Assembly: GCA_945859605.1 (NCBI GenBank)
Contig: OX243811.1
Coordinates: forward strand, 33,310,419-33,374,418
DNA from: Lumbricus rubellus
Taxonomy: Eukaryota > Annelida > Clitellata > Crassiclitellata > Lumbricidae
Reading direction: 5' to 3'
Length of the DNA stretch: 64,000 nucleotides
Below are positions 12,401 to 22,716 of this stretch, one piece after another. The position numbers were made by a program, and so were the translations under genes. The first letter of the stretch is position 1, and each line of letters opens with the position of its first letter. The notes under the pieces are model-generated. The model did no database searches. It had not been told where the DNA came from and saw only the letters and a program-made list of their open reading frames with translations.

Positions 12401-15400
12401 GTAACCTTACTGTGACATGTGCGCATATCGGGAGGAGCTCTCATCGATGAAATAGGTGGAAGCATAAAGAAGTATATCCTATACAAATCAGTGGCGGTTC
12501 TAGATTTTTCCAACAAGAACGACGGATGTGATTTTGCTAATGCAAAGAGTGCAAGGTTAGCTTAACGTAGCACAGCTTAACTTAAACTGTTTCTGTACAA
12601 GCATTCAGGTAATTAAATTTGTAAATTTTCTTTTCTATTTTCGGGTTAATCGATAAAATATTTACTTTAAAAAGTTTGTTTGCTGCAGTCGAACAACGCG
12701 AAGGAGGCCGTAGCAAAGAAGGTTGAGTCATTCGCAAGTGACTGTGACGACATCTATGGACCAGCGATCGAAAATCCCGATTGGAAGATTTCAGAGAAGG
12801 ACGTTCAGTTGGAGGATGTTGTGGCCGAGGGGAGATTCGCAGTCGTCAGAAAAGCTCACCTCAAAGGCCGCAACGGACAGACAGTTGCAGCCAAGACGCT
12901 CAAAAGTAACCCACATAATTATGCCTTACTTTTACACAATAAATAACAGTAACCACACTTATAGAGATAGCCATGGGCGCCCGCAGAAAATTTTGCAGGA
13001 GGGGGCAAAAAAATTTACGATGGCACGGTTAAATTTTTCAGTCACAAGAGCATAAAAAATACAGCGCTGGAAATCAAAAACACGGTATTTTTAAAGAGGT
13101 TTCTTGATGCAAATTTCTCAGTTTCATTTTGTGTACTTTTTTAATATGAATAGGTTCCTAAGTGCGAATTTTAAAAAAAATCCAAAAGTAGATGTTAAAA
13201 AGTAGGTCCATGAAGGGCACTATATACAGGGTGGCCCAAAAAAAGTGATAACACGTTGTAAAATGTACTATAATTAGTTCAAATCTGTTTAGACTATATC
13301 CATAATAGCTGAAAAAGTTCACTAATTTACTTGCTTAACTGTTTAGTCATATGACGTCATTATTACGACAACTTCCGGTCGACATTTTTAATTTTTTATT
13401 TGCCAATCGTCAACTTCTGCTTTTTTGAAGATATTTTGACCAGAATGACAAAAATCACAACAAAAGACCGTATTCTGATTAAAAATTTGCGAATTCAGAA
13501 ACATTGGAGTGCAAGGCAAATGAAAAATGAGTTTCCACACAAAGCCTATAGTGTCAGTCGGATTATTAAATAAATTTATCATGACGGTACAACAGAACCT
13601 AAACGCGGAAGTGGTCGGCCAAAGTCTGCTAGAACACGATAGAACATTGAGCGGGTGAGTGAGCTGATCTGCAGTTAAGAAGATGATCCTCACAGTCACA
13701 AAAATCCGTGGGAAATTCAAAGAGACACGGGTACATCACAGACGTCGGTGCAACGTATTGTAAGGCAATATTTACAACAACGAACAAGTGTGTGATCGGA
13801 CAGACGCTCAACGAAAATTGCAAATTGAAACGTTTGCAACGCAGTCAGCAGCTACTTGAACAGTTTCCTAATGACAGAAGTGTACGAACCATCTGGTTTA
13901 CACACAACAAGATATTCACCTTTGCCACGCCAGTTAATTCTCAACATGGTCGTATTTACTCAGTTGAATCAAAGAAAAGACAATTACGTTCCAGAAAGGT
14001 GACATACGAGAACGTGAACTTTTCAGCTGCGGTATCATGGTATCAGTTGGTGTTTCTCGCTTGCAAAAAGTTGTTGAGAAGCAAGGGAGACACATTGAAC
14101 ATGTTTTATGAGTAGCTTAATTACTACTTAGCATACGACAGTAAATTACAACACGTTATATTGATTCAATCATATTAAATTACCCTTTGCTACCAGGTGT
14201 TATCACTTTTTTTGGGCCACCCTGTATATATATTTATTTCTATATAGATTTCAAAATGTAAATTTATGACTTTCATTGTGTGTATCATTCGTATCATTAG
14301 TGTTTTAATGCGAAGAAATTTGTTAAAAACTCAAAAGTAGTAGTTAGAAAAATAAGTGTCACTTTTCCAGGGGGGCAAGTGCCCCCCCCTTGCCCCTATG
14401 TGCGGGCGTCCATGGAGATAGCATTGCATTATCTGAATGGGACAGAATGATGTCAGCTTTATTCGTGCTTGGTATGGAAATAGAGGTCCTATAGAGCTCC
14501 ATGTGGAAATTATGCTGAGCCCATAGCTCAATTTTATTTTGAAAAGGAAATTTTAAAATTATTGGAATTATTGGAGTAGGCCTAATATTGTACGTAGGCT
14601 ATCAGCTAATGTTACGAAACTATAGGCCTAGTTTTGACATATATTTGTCCTAAACTGGCATTTATTCATTCAATTGATTGCAGTGGACGACTTTTGACTT
14701 CTAGTTCCTAACAATTGTCTCTTTAAGTCGAATTTGAATTTGCGAATTAGTAACCTAGGCTATGTTTGTTTTGTTCACTAAGTTACCGAATGACTGATCA
14801 GTGTATTAATTGGTTGATTCACTTAATTATTCGTAAATGCGACGGATCAATTCAATGTGTTTTCTTTCAGTTATTAATGTTTAAATTCACGCACTCATGA
14901 GTATTTCAATATTTTTCAATCACATGGTTAATGGTTATAGTATTCTGGATCAATAACGCAGTTACGCAGACATCGTGTGTTAATTGCGCTGTTAATAGGC
15001 TACTAAAATAAATTAAGTTTGGCAAATAATGGAATTTGTTTAGATCTGTGTGTGTTTATTCTTCGTATAATGATTACCTTGGTTTGCATAAAATTGTAGG
15101 TGGCTATAAGACATCTGACATTGGTCTGATGAGGCTGAAGATTCGGTTCCTTGCAAAAGAGATTCGTCCTCACAAGAACATCGTCAAATTCATCGGAGCA
15201 GTCGATGAAGATGTCAACACCCGTAAGTAGGCTATAATTATAATTATGTATTGCACTGCAAACAATTAGATTTCTTGCAATAGTATTTATTTGAGGGTTG
15301 CAGATTTCGTTGCATCATTGCCATTTTAATTTAAATGCCCATTATAAAAACGACCATTGTGACAGTGGATGACTGAGGAGTGCCAGTGAAGATGACAGCA

Positions 15401-17645
15401 GCATTTCATTAACCTTGATCAAAATATATATGCCTAGGCCTACGTACGGTAATCAGATTTAATTATAATCATGAGTTGACAGAGAGCTTTCTAGTTCGTT
15501 TATGCTGTACATAACCAATCGAATCCCTGACTCATAGTTGGAAGTTCCGCATCTCGCCAATAGGACTGAATTCACAAACTTAGTCTAAAGTCACACCTTT
15601 TCAAGAACTCCTAATCTGCATCATATGATCCTCCGCCTTCCTATCCCCCGGCCCAGACGACACCCGCCTTAGTATAGCTGTCCCGCCCCCTCTGATCCTG
15701 TGGTAACTCGACCCGGACCACCTTCGGACTACTCTTACGGACAACCCTTTTGACTTGACGCATGCAGCGCTCGTGAATAAGCTGGTGCCCCCGCATGACT
15801 TTCGAGTAGCCTACCGGTAGCGCTTTAGAAGTTTGGAGATTACGATTACGATTAATGTTAACGATCATTGTAACTATAAAATGTGGTCAAATTTTGAATA
15901 ATGGATGCAAGTCAATAATATGGTTGAGTATGTTTGACTTTGTACAGCCCCGATTATGCTGATGGAGCTGTGCGATCTGTCTCTGAAGGATTGGCTGGCA
16001 AGTATCCAATCAGTCAACGCTGACACTCTGGAGAACATGCTGACCTTCACTTTGAACATCGCTCAAGGAATGGAATACCTTCACTCGATCAAGGTACGCA
16101 TCAACGCGCACATACACAAACACACACACAATGATAGTTTTAACGCGATACTTACTTTGATTATTCAAGCGATGCAATTGCAAAACTAATAGTCCGGTTT
16201 ATTTTGCGCCACCCTGTATTATTATACGCTCCATTGCATGCGTATACTGTAATGTTCAGGCACACTCAAATATTAGTAAGAACCCATGAGACACTGAGAA
16301 AAACCGATGAGATTGTAAGAACATTGTTTAGTTTCTGGATAAAAACGCTTTAACGATGAGATTGTGCTAACATCAATTGAGAACTAAATACATCTTATGT
16401 TTAAAATGTTGAAATAAACGGAGATCGGTCTGACACCCGTTCTGTCCATCTACTTCTACTTGTATAAATGTGTTTTTATCAATAAAAGTGTTAATTTCTA
16501 TTTGATGCGATGACAGATCACACATCGTCGATTAGCCGCCAGAAACGTTCTTCTAAAGCAGACACCCGGTGGACTCGAAGCCAAACTTATTGGGCTTGAT
16601 CCACCTCTCGATGATGGCGATGGAGCAGATGCTGGAGCCGTAAGTCAATCCTATATATAAAATTAGGCCCATCATTTATAGGCGCATAGCTATACCATGT
16701 ATTGAATCAGTATGCATTTCTTAGTCAACTTGTTTTATACCGCCATTCGCATTGTCATTACACATTTTCTTAGCGTCCTTAGTATTCAATTACCAGTGCG
16801 TGTACATTGATTCCTCGTCCATTACTGTTTTCATGCCTCTTCCTCCTCATTACGTATTTGCTTTAAAGTGAACTTTGTTTCATACTCCATCCTCATTATG
16901 CTATTCATTTCCTATAGTCAATCTGTTTTTGCAACACAGCCTCATTACGCTGCTCTTAACGATATCATAAATAACCTATAGTGCATATTTAAACGTCGTA
17001 GCAATAATGAGTTTTGGAGCTTACAAAATGAGTAGATATAAGCCTATAGTTGAAGAATCTTAGCAGAAAGTAAAACATCTTTGTGCTGCATAACTAAAGC
17101 AGTGCATATTTAATTGCACGTGACGTGACGTTTCTCGTTCCAATGTGCAAAAGGCCTGTGTTGTCGTATGTAAATGCATATATAATTATATATAAATTAT
17201 TATATACTATTTATATAGGGGCAGTCGACAGTGCCTGTCAAGTGGTTGGCCCCTGAGACGTTGGCCAGCCTGACCAGCTTAAAGCCGACATACGATGAAA
17301 GAACGGATGTCTGGTCGTTTGGAGTAACCGTCTGGGAAATCTATTCGCAAGGTAAGAGAAACACAGCACAATATGTATGGCACACAGCCTACTATGCATA
17401 TATATAGGCCTAATTATATATAATATGTGTGTATAATTATATTAGTTAGAGATAACCTAGATATAGTGTGGCGCATATGTGAAGCGATAAAACGTTGCAA
17501 TAACTATGCTGTACATGAGCGAGCAGCACCATTGTGACATAACATATTGATGATTGATACAGACATACATGTAAAAGCACCAGCAGACACATTGAATACA
17601 TGCAACACAGACACACGCGCGCGCGCACACACACACACACACACA

Positions 17646-17678
<33 letters not shown>

Positions 17679-18930
17679 TGTACATAAAAACGGCGAAAGG
17701 TCAAAGACTGACCATTCGCCATAAAATTATGGACGATTGATTCGTCATTTGAATTCGACTGACCACCAAAAGATGACGTCATGCATGGTTCATCTGTCTT
17801 TTAGGTCAGACTCCATATCCGACTCAGAAGAGCAACGATGTTCGTTCCTATATTCAGAATGGTCATCGAATGTCTTGTCCTCCAGACTGCCAACCAGAAT
17901 TGTTAGTATAATATTCTGTCTATTCATGCATGCATCACCCAAACGATATTAGGCCTATCGTCAGATTTAACAAGCGTTGCCTATACTATGTGGACAGAAT
18001 TGGTTCAAATTTTTAGCTTGACAAAAGACGTTGATTGCCTCATGTTAATTGGACCTATTGTTTGTACTTGAAAAATCAATCAATCTTCTTATATAAAAAA
18101 TGTGTAGGTCCTAGGCCCTACTTCCCATGATGTTTCTTAACAAAGTTGAATAAGTTTAGTCACCATCTCAGCATAATGGTTCAGTGTTTGGTTTAGGCGG
18201 TAATGCTCATTACCTAACGAGAATTAATTAGGCCTAAACTGCTGTAGTGTTTCTCTCCTGCTGCGTCCTGCATGCATATGCGATTCTCCCTCCGGTTTCA
18301 AATCTAAGCTTATAATTAGGCCTATACGATTATTGGTTCTTGCCTCTCTATGCCTAATCAATTCAACCTAACACATCATAACTGAACTGGGCTTGCCTTA
18401 GATCTTCTAATATCTTAATTCTCATAAGGTATGACGTGTTCTCTATGCGAATTTTCATGCATCGATGATTTTCTTCATGTAGGTATTATAGGCCTACGTA
18501 TGTAATTTCTTCGGTTTAATTAAATTCAAAGCCACTTAATTGTCTTTAAGGTAGAAACTCCCTTGCAAACAGCTGATAACAGCATGCGTTTAAACTGTCC
18601 TATTTTAGACAATTGCGGTGCGTATTTTCGTTTGGCCTTCAACCACATAATAACAACTCAGAGAAAGTGTTGAAGAGTGACATAACATTGTATCGAATAA
18701 ACTGTTATCTTACATTTCTTCATTGTTTTTTGCGATTTAACAGATTTGAAAAGGTCGTGAGTCCGTGTTGGAATGCGAGTCCTAAGAAGCGACCGAAGTT
18801 CAAGGCTGTTGTAAAGTCAATTGAAGAGTTTCGTAACGGTTCATCATCTGGAGGAGAAACCCTTTACTATGCGGCTGAAGAGGATCTGAGACGAGGCAAT
18901 GATAATGAAATGTACGTGGATGCCAGATAG
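190..18930 (+). CDS. EGF-containing receptor tyrosine pseudokinase, 5' partial
   Basis: Eighteen exons join with consistent phases: 190-288, 903-998, 1529-1813, 2360-2498, 4313-4553, 5021-5853, 6541-6688, 8281-8469, 9113-9155, 10898-10933, 11589-11776, 12689-12905, 15100-15222, 15948-16093, 16517-16639, 17219-17351, 17805-17901, 18744-18930 (stop TAG). This gives 1106 visible residues; the start and signal peptide lie upstream. Residues 1-64 are two cysteine-rich EGF-like modules on phase 1-1 exons. About 625 extracellular residues of unrecognised fold follow; one part (SGIDRF...[16 protein letters not shown]) looks like a beta-sandwich. A transmembrane helix (about 691-719) is split between two exons and followed by RSR. 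The kinase-like domain keeps the beta-3 lysine (VAAK, 834), MELC hinge, [14 protein letters not shown] and DVWSFGV. It has AEGRFA for the glycine loop, HRR for HRD (930-932), GLD where DFG is expected (953-955), and no activation-loop tyrosine. The tail has YYAAE and MYVDAR. Probable role: catalytically impaired membrane signalling scaffold. The 2498 donor and 9155 donor are the least certain joints. Confidence 0.85.
574..850. repeat. Degenerate (CATC)n microsatellite
   Basis: About 275 bases of CCAT/CATC tetranucleotide repeat with scattered substitutions, lying in the receptor-gene intron between the two EGF exons and ending about 50 bases before the second EGF exon. Open reading frames across it encode only His/Pro/Ser/Ile runs and are not genes. 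Confidence 0.95.
1961..2105. mobile_element. hAT-like MITE, 145 bp
   Basis: The ends form an imperfect inverted repeat (left CAGGGTGAGAATTG; right CAATTCTCATACTG). The element is bounded by an exact 8-bp direct repeat GGATGACC at 1953-1960 and 2106-2113, the target-site duplication length of hAT transposons. It has no coding capacity. It sits in a receptor-gene intron. A related copy in opposite orientation is at about 4848-4973. Confidence 0.85.
2277..2740. repeat. GAT-rich and pyrimidine (TTC)n tracts around an exon
   Basis: A GAT/GAC-rich simple repeat at about 2277-2337 precedes the exon at 2360-2498. A long polypyrimidine tract of TTC/TTTTC units runs from about 2553 to 2740 downstream of it. 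The second tract resembles a string of polypyrimidine/3' splice signals and may confuse gene predictors. Confidence 0.8.
3249..3989. mobile_element. hAT-like MITE with internal tandem units, 741 bp
   Basis: Terminal inverted repeats match at 15 of 16 bases (left CAAGGCCGTATCCAGG; right is the complement of CAAGGCCGTAGCCAGG). An exact 8-bp target-site duplication AGCGTAGA flanks it at 3241-3248 and 3990-3997. The interior holds about seven imperfect tandem copies of a unit of roughly 60-80 bases containing ATTTCGACCGGATGAC and GGTCATCAGAAATTTTGGCG. No transposase is present. It is intronic in the receptor gene. Confidence 0.92.
4793..4833. repeat. (TA)n microsatellite
   Basis: About 40 bases of pure alternating TA, directly left of the degenerate MITE copy at 4848-4973 and preceded by a TATAGGCCTATA palindrome. 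Confidence 0.95.
4848..4973 (-). mobile_element. Second, inverted copy of the 1961-2105 MITE family
   Basis: Read on the - strand it begins CACGGTGAGAATTGGGG, continues through a C-run/GGTTCAACC segment and ends in CACAATTCTTACACCG, aligning along its length with 1961-2105. No convincing 8-bp target-site duplication remains; the left side abuts the TA microsatellite. It ends about 45 bases before the large receptor exon at 5021. Confidence 0.75.
7614..7932. mobile_element. hAT-like MITE with tandem interior, 319 bp
   Basis: Terminal inverted repeats CATAGGCGTACG...CGTACGCCTATG are flanked by an exact 8-bp duplication AGTGTATG (7606-7613 and 7933-7940). The interior carries about three copies of a unit near 65 bases containing GTCGCGGACGACTAAAAA and GGTCGTCAAGTTTCGGGC. 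There is no coding capacity. It lies in the receptor intron between exons 6541-6688 and 8281-8469. Confidence 0.92.
7945..8115. repeat. Dispersed 'tatagcgcct' repeat
   Basis: Contains ATTTATATAGCGCCTTAC followed by AAGGCGCTTAACG and a later GACTGTTCCAGTATGAAGG segment. The same core occurs near 11030-11075, 26165-26235, 34895-35065, 37180-37345, 37660-37715 and 59573-59630, so it is a dispersed family, possibly SINE-derived. Boundaries are approximate. Confidence 0.6.
9198..9500. repeat. (TCATCG)n trinucleotide microsatellite
   Basis: About 300 bases of mixed TCA/TCG trinucleotides starting about 45 bases after the proposed donor (9155/9156) of a 43-nt receptor exon. All three forward frames stay open through it, giving poly-Ser, poly-Ile/Val and poly-His/Arg reads; none is considered coding. 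Confidence 0.95.
9746..10542. mobile_element. hAT-like non-autonomous transposon, 797 bp
   Basis: Perfect 15-bp terminal inverted repeats CAGTGCCGGCGCTAG / CTAGCGCCGGCACTG are flanked by an exact 8-bp target-site duplication GATGAACG at 9738-9745 and 10543-10550. No transposase frame was recognised; the interior contains G/C runs next to both ends. It is intronic in the receptor gene, between the juxtamembrane exon and the first transmembrane exon. Confidence 0.95.
10734..10806. repeat. (CATC)n microsatellite
   Basis: About 73 bases of nearly pure CATC repeat in the intron upstream of the 36-nt transmembrane exon at 10898. The His/Pro/Ser or Asp/Gly/Trp/Met frames across it are repeat translations. 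Confidence 0.95.
11940..12000. repeat. Duplicated ATTTCATG-(TA)n microsatellite
   Basis: Two neighbouring copies of AATTTCATGTTTATATATA, each followed by a TA run, in the intron after the exon ending at 11776. A looser TA-rich stretch lies at about 11085-11170. Confidence 0.85.
13227..14224 (+). mobile_element. Tc1/mariner-like element nested in a hAT-like MITE
   Basis: The 26-bp inverted ends begin CAGGGTGGCCCAAAAAAAGT and close with its complement. TA dinucleotides flank both ends, as expected for Tc1/mariner insertion. The interior holds a broken transposase reading frame (separate entry). Because it interrupts an element with an intact 8-bp duplication, it inserted later than its host. 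Confidence 0.92.
13440..14115 (+). pseudogene. Broken mariner-type transposase
   Basis: From about 13445 the + strand encodes an N-terminal helix-turn-helix-like stretch of mariner type ([21 protein letters not shown], then SVSRIIK). It is followed by stops near 13569 and 13640 and by frame changes; a later piece reads TSVQRIVR. The catalytic DDE region was not recognised, and the whole element is only about 1 kb, so it cannot encode a full transposase. Confidence 0.7.
17609..17676. repeat. (CA)n microsatellite
   Basis: About 68 bases of AC/CG-AC alternating purine-pyrimidine sequence, including an ACACGCGCGCGCGCAC core that could adopt Z-DNA. It is in the receptor intron before the exon at 17805. 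Confidence 0.95.
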
Positions 18931-19384
18931 AGAAAGAAGCCCTAGTCGCTATTGACTATTCTGAGTATTCTGCTAACTTAATTTGTCGGCAAACTTTCAG
19001 GTTGCAATGGACGCGTTGCAAACAATTTCTTTATCTTATAGATAACTAGCCTAATTAATTATCGTAATTAAATTATGTAAATATGTAATGTAGCTTCCAT
19101 TATAGAAACAGTCAAATGTTAAGATTTTCTTTGCATACATTAGTTCTTTGAATCCGACGAGTGAACTTTAGCCTACTTCACAAGGACCTGGTGTGCATCA
19201 TTTCACGTTAGAGAAACGCCTAGGCCTATTCATCTTGTTTTAATCTTGCTGAACCATTTAGTAAAATCTGATTTGGTCCAATTATTGGGTAAATGATGAT
19301 TTGAGCTCTTTCTAAGAACTCCTCATGCAGATTAGGACCTTACAGCAACAGCTAGATGACTCCTAGCGTCTTTACTGGCTCACA

Positions 19385-19582
19385 CAGGGCTGTTTTAAAG
19401 CCTTAAAGGAATTTCTAGAACTGCACAACCCTTCTTTCCTTTCCTGTCCTCCATGGTACCATGGTAATGGTAAATTAGCCTACTTCCAATCGGATGAAAA
19501 TGACTTGTTTGCTAGTTTTAACTGTATAGAAGTCCATTTAGAACTGCACATTTTGTGTACAACTGCACGTTAAAAAACCGTG
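19385..19582 (-). mobile_element. hAT-like MITE of the CAGGGCT...AACGTGCAG family, copy 1
   Basis: Begins CAGGGCTGTTTTAAAG and ends TTAAAAAACCGTG. Flanking octamers GGCTCACA (19377-19384) and AGCTCACA (19583-19590) match at 7 of 8. It shares AGAACTGCACA, TTGTGTACAACTGCACGTTAA and CTAGTTTTAACTGT with the copies at 27785-27957 and 55682-55870, which are in the opposite orientation. Confidence 0.8.
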
Positions 19583-19733
19583 AGCTCACAAGATCTGATT
19601 AGGGCTACTTCATTTAGCAATTTATTAACTGACTTAGAACTGCACATTTTGTGTACAACTGCACGTTAAAAAACCTTGGGCTCACAAGATCTGATTACTT
19701 CATTTAGCAATTTATTAACTGACTTGATGACTA
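19541..19733. repeat. 96-bp direct tandem duplication
   Basis: The segment starting GAACTGCACATTTTGTG at 19541 recurs at 19637 with a few differences, including loss of GGGCT in the second copy. The duplication contains one end of the MITE plus its flank, so it happened after that insertion. Confidence 0.85.
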
Positions 19734-19746
19734 GTTCATTAGCGAA

Positions 19747-20100
19747 GCCAGTGTTGTCCAGTCTTTTTGGCACCGCGGGCCACAATGATCTTATTCTTGA
19801 AGCGGCGGGCCGCACCTGTGAACTGAAACTGTAAAAATTAAAATTAATAGAAATTTTTTAACTGCATTAAAATGTACTAGGCCTATAGAATAATCATAAT
19901 GAATTCGTCACGGGAACTAAGTTTTGTGTTCACGTTAATAATTAAGCAAAGTTATGATACATCATGCAAGTAACCATATAGGTATGTGTCTTTGTTTTTC
20001 TTCATTGTCAAAAAATTTGAACAGATTTCACTTACTTGGGGGGGAGGGGCATTTAAATCATCAGCCCTTGGGCGGCAAGCGGCTAACAGATTGTCCAACA
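19747..20100. mobile_element. Possible decayed hAT-like element
   Basis: Starts CAGTGTTGTCCAGTC followed by TTTTTGGCACCGCGGGCC, a layout common at hAT MITE ends, and closes with GATTGTCCAACAC, an imperfect complement of the start. No matching 8-bp duplication was found, so the boundaries are uncertain. Confidence 0.4.
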
Positions 20101-22609
20101 CAGTCACCGGCATAGTCTAATTCTGGGTACTTGAATTTTTTTCCTTTTAGTGGAATTCCTCTTCGGAAAATGACTGTTAGCTATAGGCCTATAGTAAAGC
20201 TCTTGACTAAAGAGTTCCAATTTTGGAGGATCAGGCAGTGAAAATACCTTTCCCAGAACAAGTAGGCACATGTACGGAGATTGTTCCCCTTGGCCGCTTA
20301 CATGGCCAAGCAGAAGTCGAATGTTCTGGACAAGAATAAAATATGACAAACTGAAATTACTGCTGCTGGTTCTGTAATCTTAATAAATTTAATTGGTAAG
20401 TAAGTAAGTAAGTATATTCTTTATTACTCCAACTGCATAAACACACTTTGGTTTTTCATTAAATCACACCACGATAAAAAATTTGGTCTGCCGAGAGTGC
20501 CAGGAGTTAAAAACGTTGCGAGACACTCTCATAAACCAAATCAGCCAAACGACAAAACTATAATTATTAATTAATATAATGCCTAATTAAGAACAGCAAA
20601 TAAATTACACACAAATATTCATCTAATTTATCACAGACTGGCTAAATATACCATCAGAACATTCAACTCCCTAATACTTTATCTGTGTACAAACAATAGT
20701 ATCTTACATATATTGAATACATGAAATATATGTATAGCCTAGTGTACGACTGTCAGACTTATTGGCTATGTAATTTACACACACAAATATATGTATATAT
20801 GTATCACATATGTATGTACAGTTTGTATACATAAATATATATGCAAGAGTAGGTGCATAGCTAAGTAATATAGTTTTGCCAAACAGCAAATTTCAAAGAC
20901 TTAATGGAATGACTTCAACAAATTGCTCAGTATTTCTAAAAAAAGTGCAAACAGATTGAACTCCACATTCTTTATGATGGTGACCTGTACAAAATTTGTA
21001 GCATGATCTGGAGAAAGTAAAGTATACAATAATACTTGGTGCTCCAACACCCCACCTTGTTATTATAATTGTTATTATATAAAAAAGTATATGAACAATA
21101 GAATAGGATATTAGAACACTGAATAAAGTATAAAATGAAGAAAAAGGTCATTAACACATTGGCCACCAGCTACGAGTAATCTCGTTGCAAAAATGTGGTG
21201 GGTCTGGATGGGGGCGGGTGTGAAGAGGGTGCAGCTGGGGCGGGATGGTGGCGAAAACTGAAATCGGTTGGAAGGCATGGATATTGAAAGCCAGGGCAGA
21301 AGAAAAAATTTACCCCAAAGGGGTGAGCTATGCTGGGGGCTGAAGCAAGGTGAAGGACAGGGTGGTGTGGGGCTGAAGGTGAGGTGGGAAGGTGGTGTGA
21401 CGGCTGGGCTGGGTGGTGGCAGCACATGGTGTTTTGTGGGACCGAGGCAGGGCAAGGTGGGAAACCCTAGAGGGATGGGCAGGGTAGAGGAATCCTTTAA
21501 GAAATTCTGTTCTGCTGCAGGCCTGGCCGGAGTGTTTGCTAAAGTGGTGCTAAACAGAGAACTTGCTTCAAACTTTTACATAAACCTTGGAATAAACTCT
21601 CATAGCAACTCAAGAGATAAAGGTATGCAACTCTAAATAGAGCAAGACATACCAAGGTTTAACTGTGGCAATGGCTTACAAATTAGAATCAAGCTAATAT
21701 CACATACAAGATCAATCTAGTCAATACCATATACGAGTTCAAGACTATGCAGCACAGTTTTAAAGCTTTCACTATATAAAATTCGATAGTGCAGAATTTC
21801 AAATTCAAACTAAGGCTAACGTCCTGTATAAGATACTTTGTAAAGATTTAACTGTATGATATAAAACTTCCTGACAGCAAATCTAAGGCTGCAGCAAATA
21901 AAGAACAAACAAAAAGCATCGCACAGAAACTACTGGACTCCTAGATATGAACCATCAATAAATTATGTAAAATAAGATCTCAACTAAGTACATATTGGTA
22001 ATGTAACTGGGCATTAATACAGCTCTAGCTTATTACACAGCACAGCATGATGGCAGGCTGTGCCACGTAACAATAGAGCTGGATACAGAAACAAATTCAT
22101 CTGAGATGCATCAAAGCCAGCAATTCAACGTTAACAGGCAAAACTATAATGCAACCTAACTAGAAACTGGATAGATATGCTCGTACTATTCATATCAGAC
22201 ATTATGGTCAATAACCAATTCTACTCATATGCTAGAAGAAGAGCTAAGAATAATACAACATATACAAGTGGACTCTCTTCTACCAAAGGCATTAATTTGC
22301 ATGCCTAATACCAAAGGTGCTCAAAGTTGTCATTTTGTTTATCGAACTTTCTTGAGCATGGCCAAGTATGAATCAACTAAATGAGACAGTAAGATCATGA
22401 ATTAGTGGTTTCAGAACAGCACTTCTCAGAAGTTCTTAAAATTACAGCGCTGCACACAAGCATATATAAATGCATATAAAACACAAACTTTCCAGTAAAA
22501 AATTAAGAAAACATAAAACAAGTACACAAGTGGATAGCTGCTTCAAAGCAGCTGTTGTCCTCCTCAATACGCAATCTAACCTGACAGAAACCAAACCAAG
22601 ACCAACGGA

Positions 22610-22615
22610 TTTATT
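22610..22615 (-). terminator. Candidate NEK proximal poly(A) signal
   Basis: AATAAA on the - strand about 105 bases past the NEK stop codon. It is one of several AATAAA motifs in the AT-rich downstream region, so usage is uncertain. Confidence 0.35.
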
Positions 22616-22716
22616 AGAAATCCAAGAAAACAACAATTGATCATACACGGCTATCTACGCTCACACGAGAACAATATGGCTTTTGGATTTCAATAAAATC
22701 AGCGAATGCAAATCAT

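Larger units (their letters stand above)
12972..14414. mobile_element. hAT-like element carrying a nested Tc1/mariner insertion
   Basis: The ends are CATGGGCGCCCGC and the complement of CATGGACGCCCGC. An exact 8-bp duplication GAGATAGC lies at 12964-12971 and 14415-14422. Of the 1443 bases, 998 belong to a separate element at 13227-14224, so the host element is about 443 bp without the insert. It lies in the receptor intron between the glycine-loop exon (ends 12905) and the next kinase exon (15100). Confidence 0.9.
18931..22716. other. Convergent intergenic region with probable 3' UTRs
   Basis: This lies between the receptor stop (+) and the NEK stop (-). No coding exon was recognised. An ATTAAA at 19067-19072 is a weak receptor poly(A) candidate. 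On the - strand, AATAAA motifs occur at 22610-22615 (about 105 bases after the NEK stop) and 20420-20425. The AT-rich, repeat-poor 20420-22700 interval could be a long NEK 3' UTR. A G-rich patch covers about 21180-21480. A (GTAA)n run is at 20397-20413. Confidence 0.5.

Noticed and set aside
12493..12520. CAGTGGCGGTTCTAGA, which looks like a hAT left end
   Set aside because: No matching right end or target-site duplication was found nearby; at most a solo fragment.
15641..15868. 75-codon basic - strand frame in a GC-rich patch of the receptor intron
   Set aside because: No splice context or family; GCGCTCGTGAATAAG resembles a segment near 56207, so it is more likely part of a dispersed repeat.
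16190..16222. TTTTGCGCCACCCTGTA, similar to the end of the Tc1/mariner element at 14224
   Set aside because: Only a single short end without a partner; too little to call an element.
21111..21455. Pro/Ser-rich 114-codon - strand frame
   Set aside because: A G-rich patch within the presumed NEK 3' flank creates open frames; no homology or splice signals.
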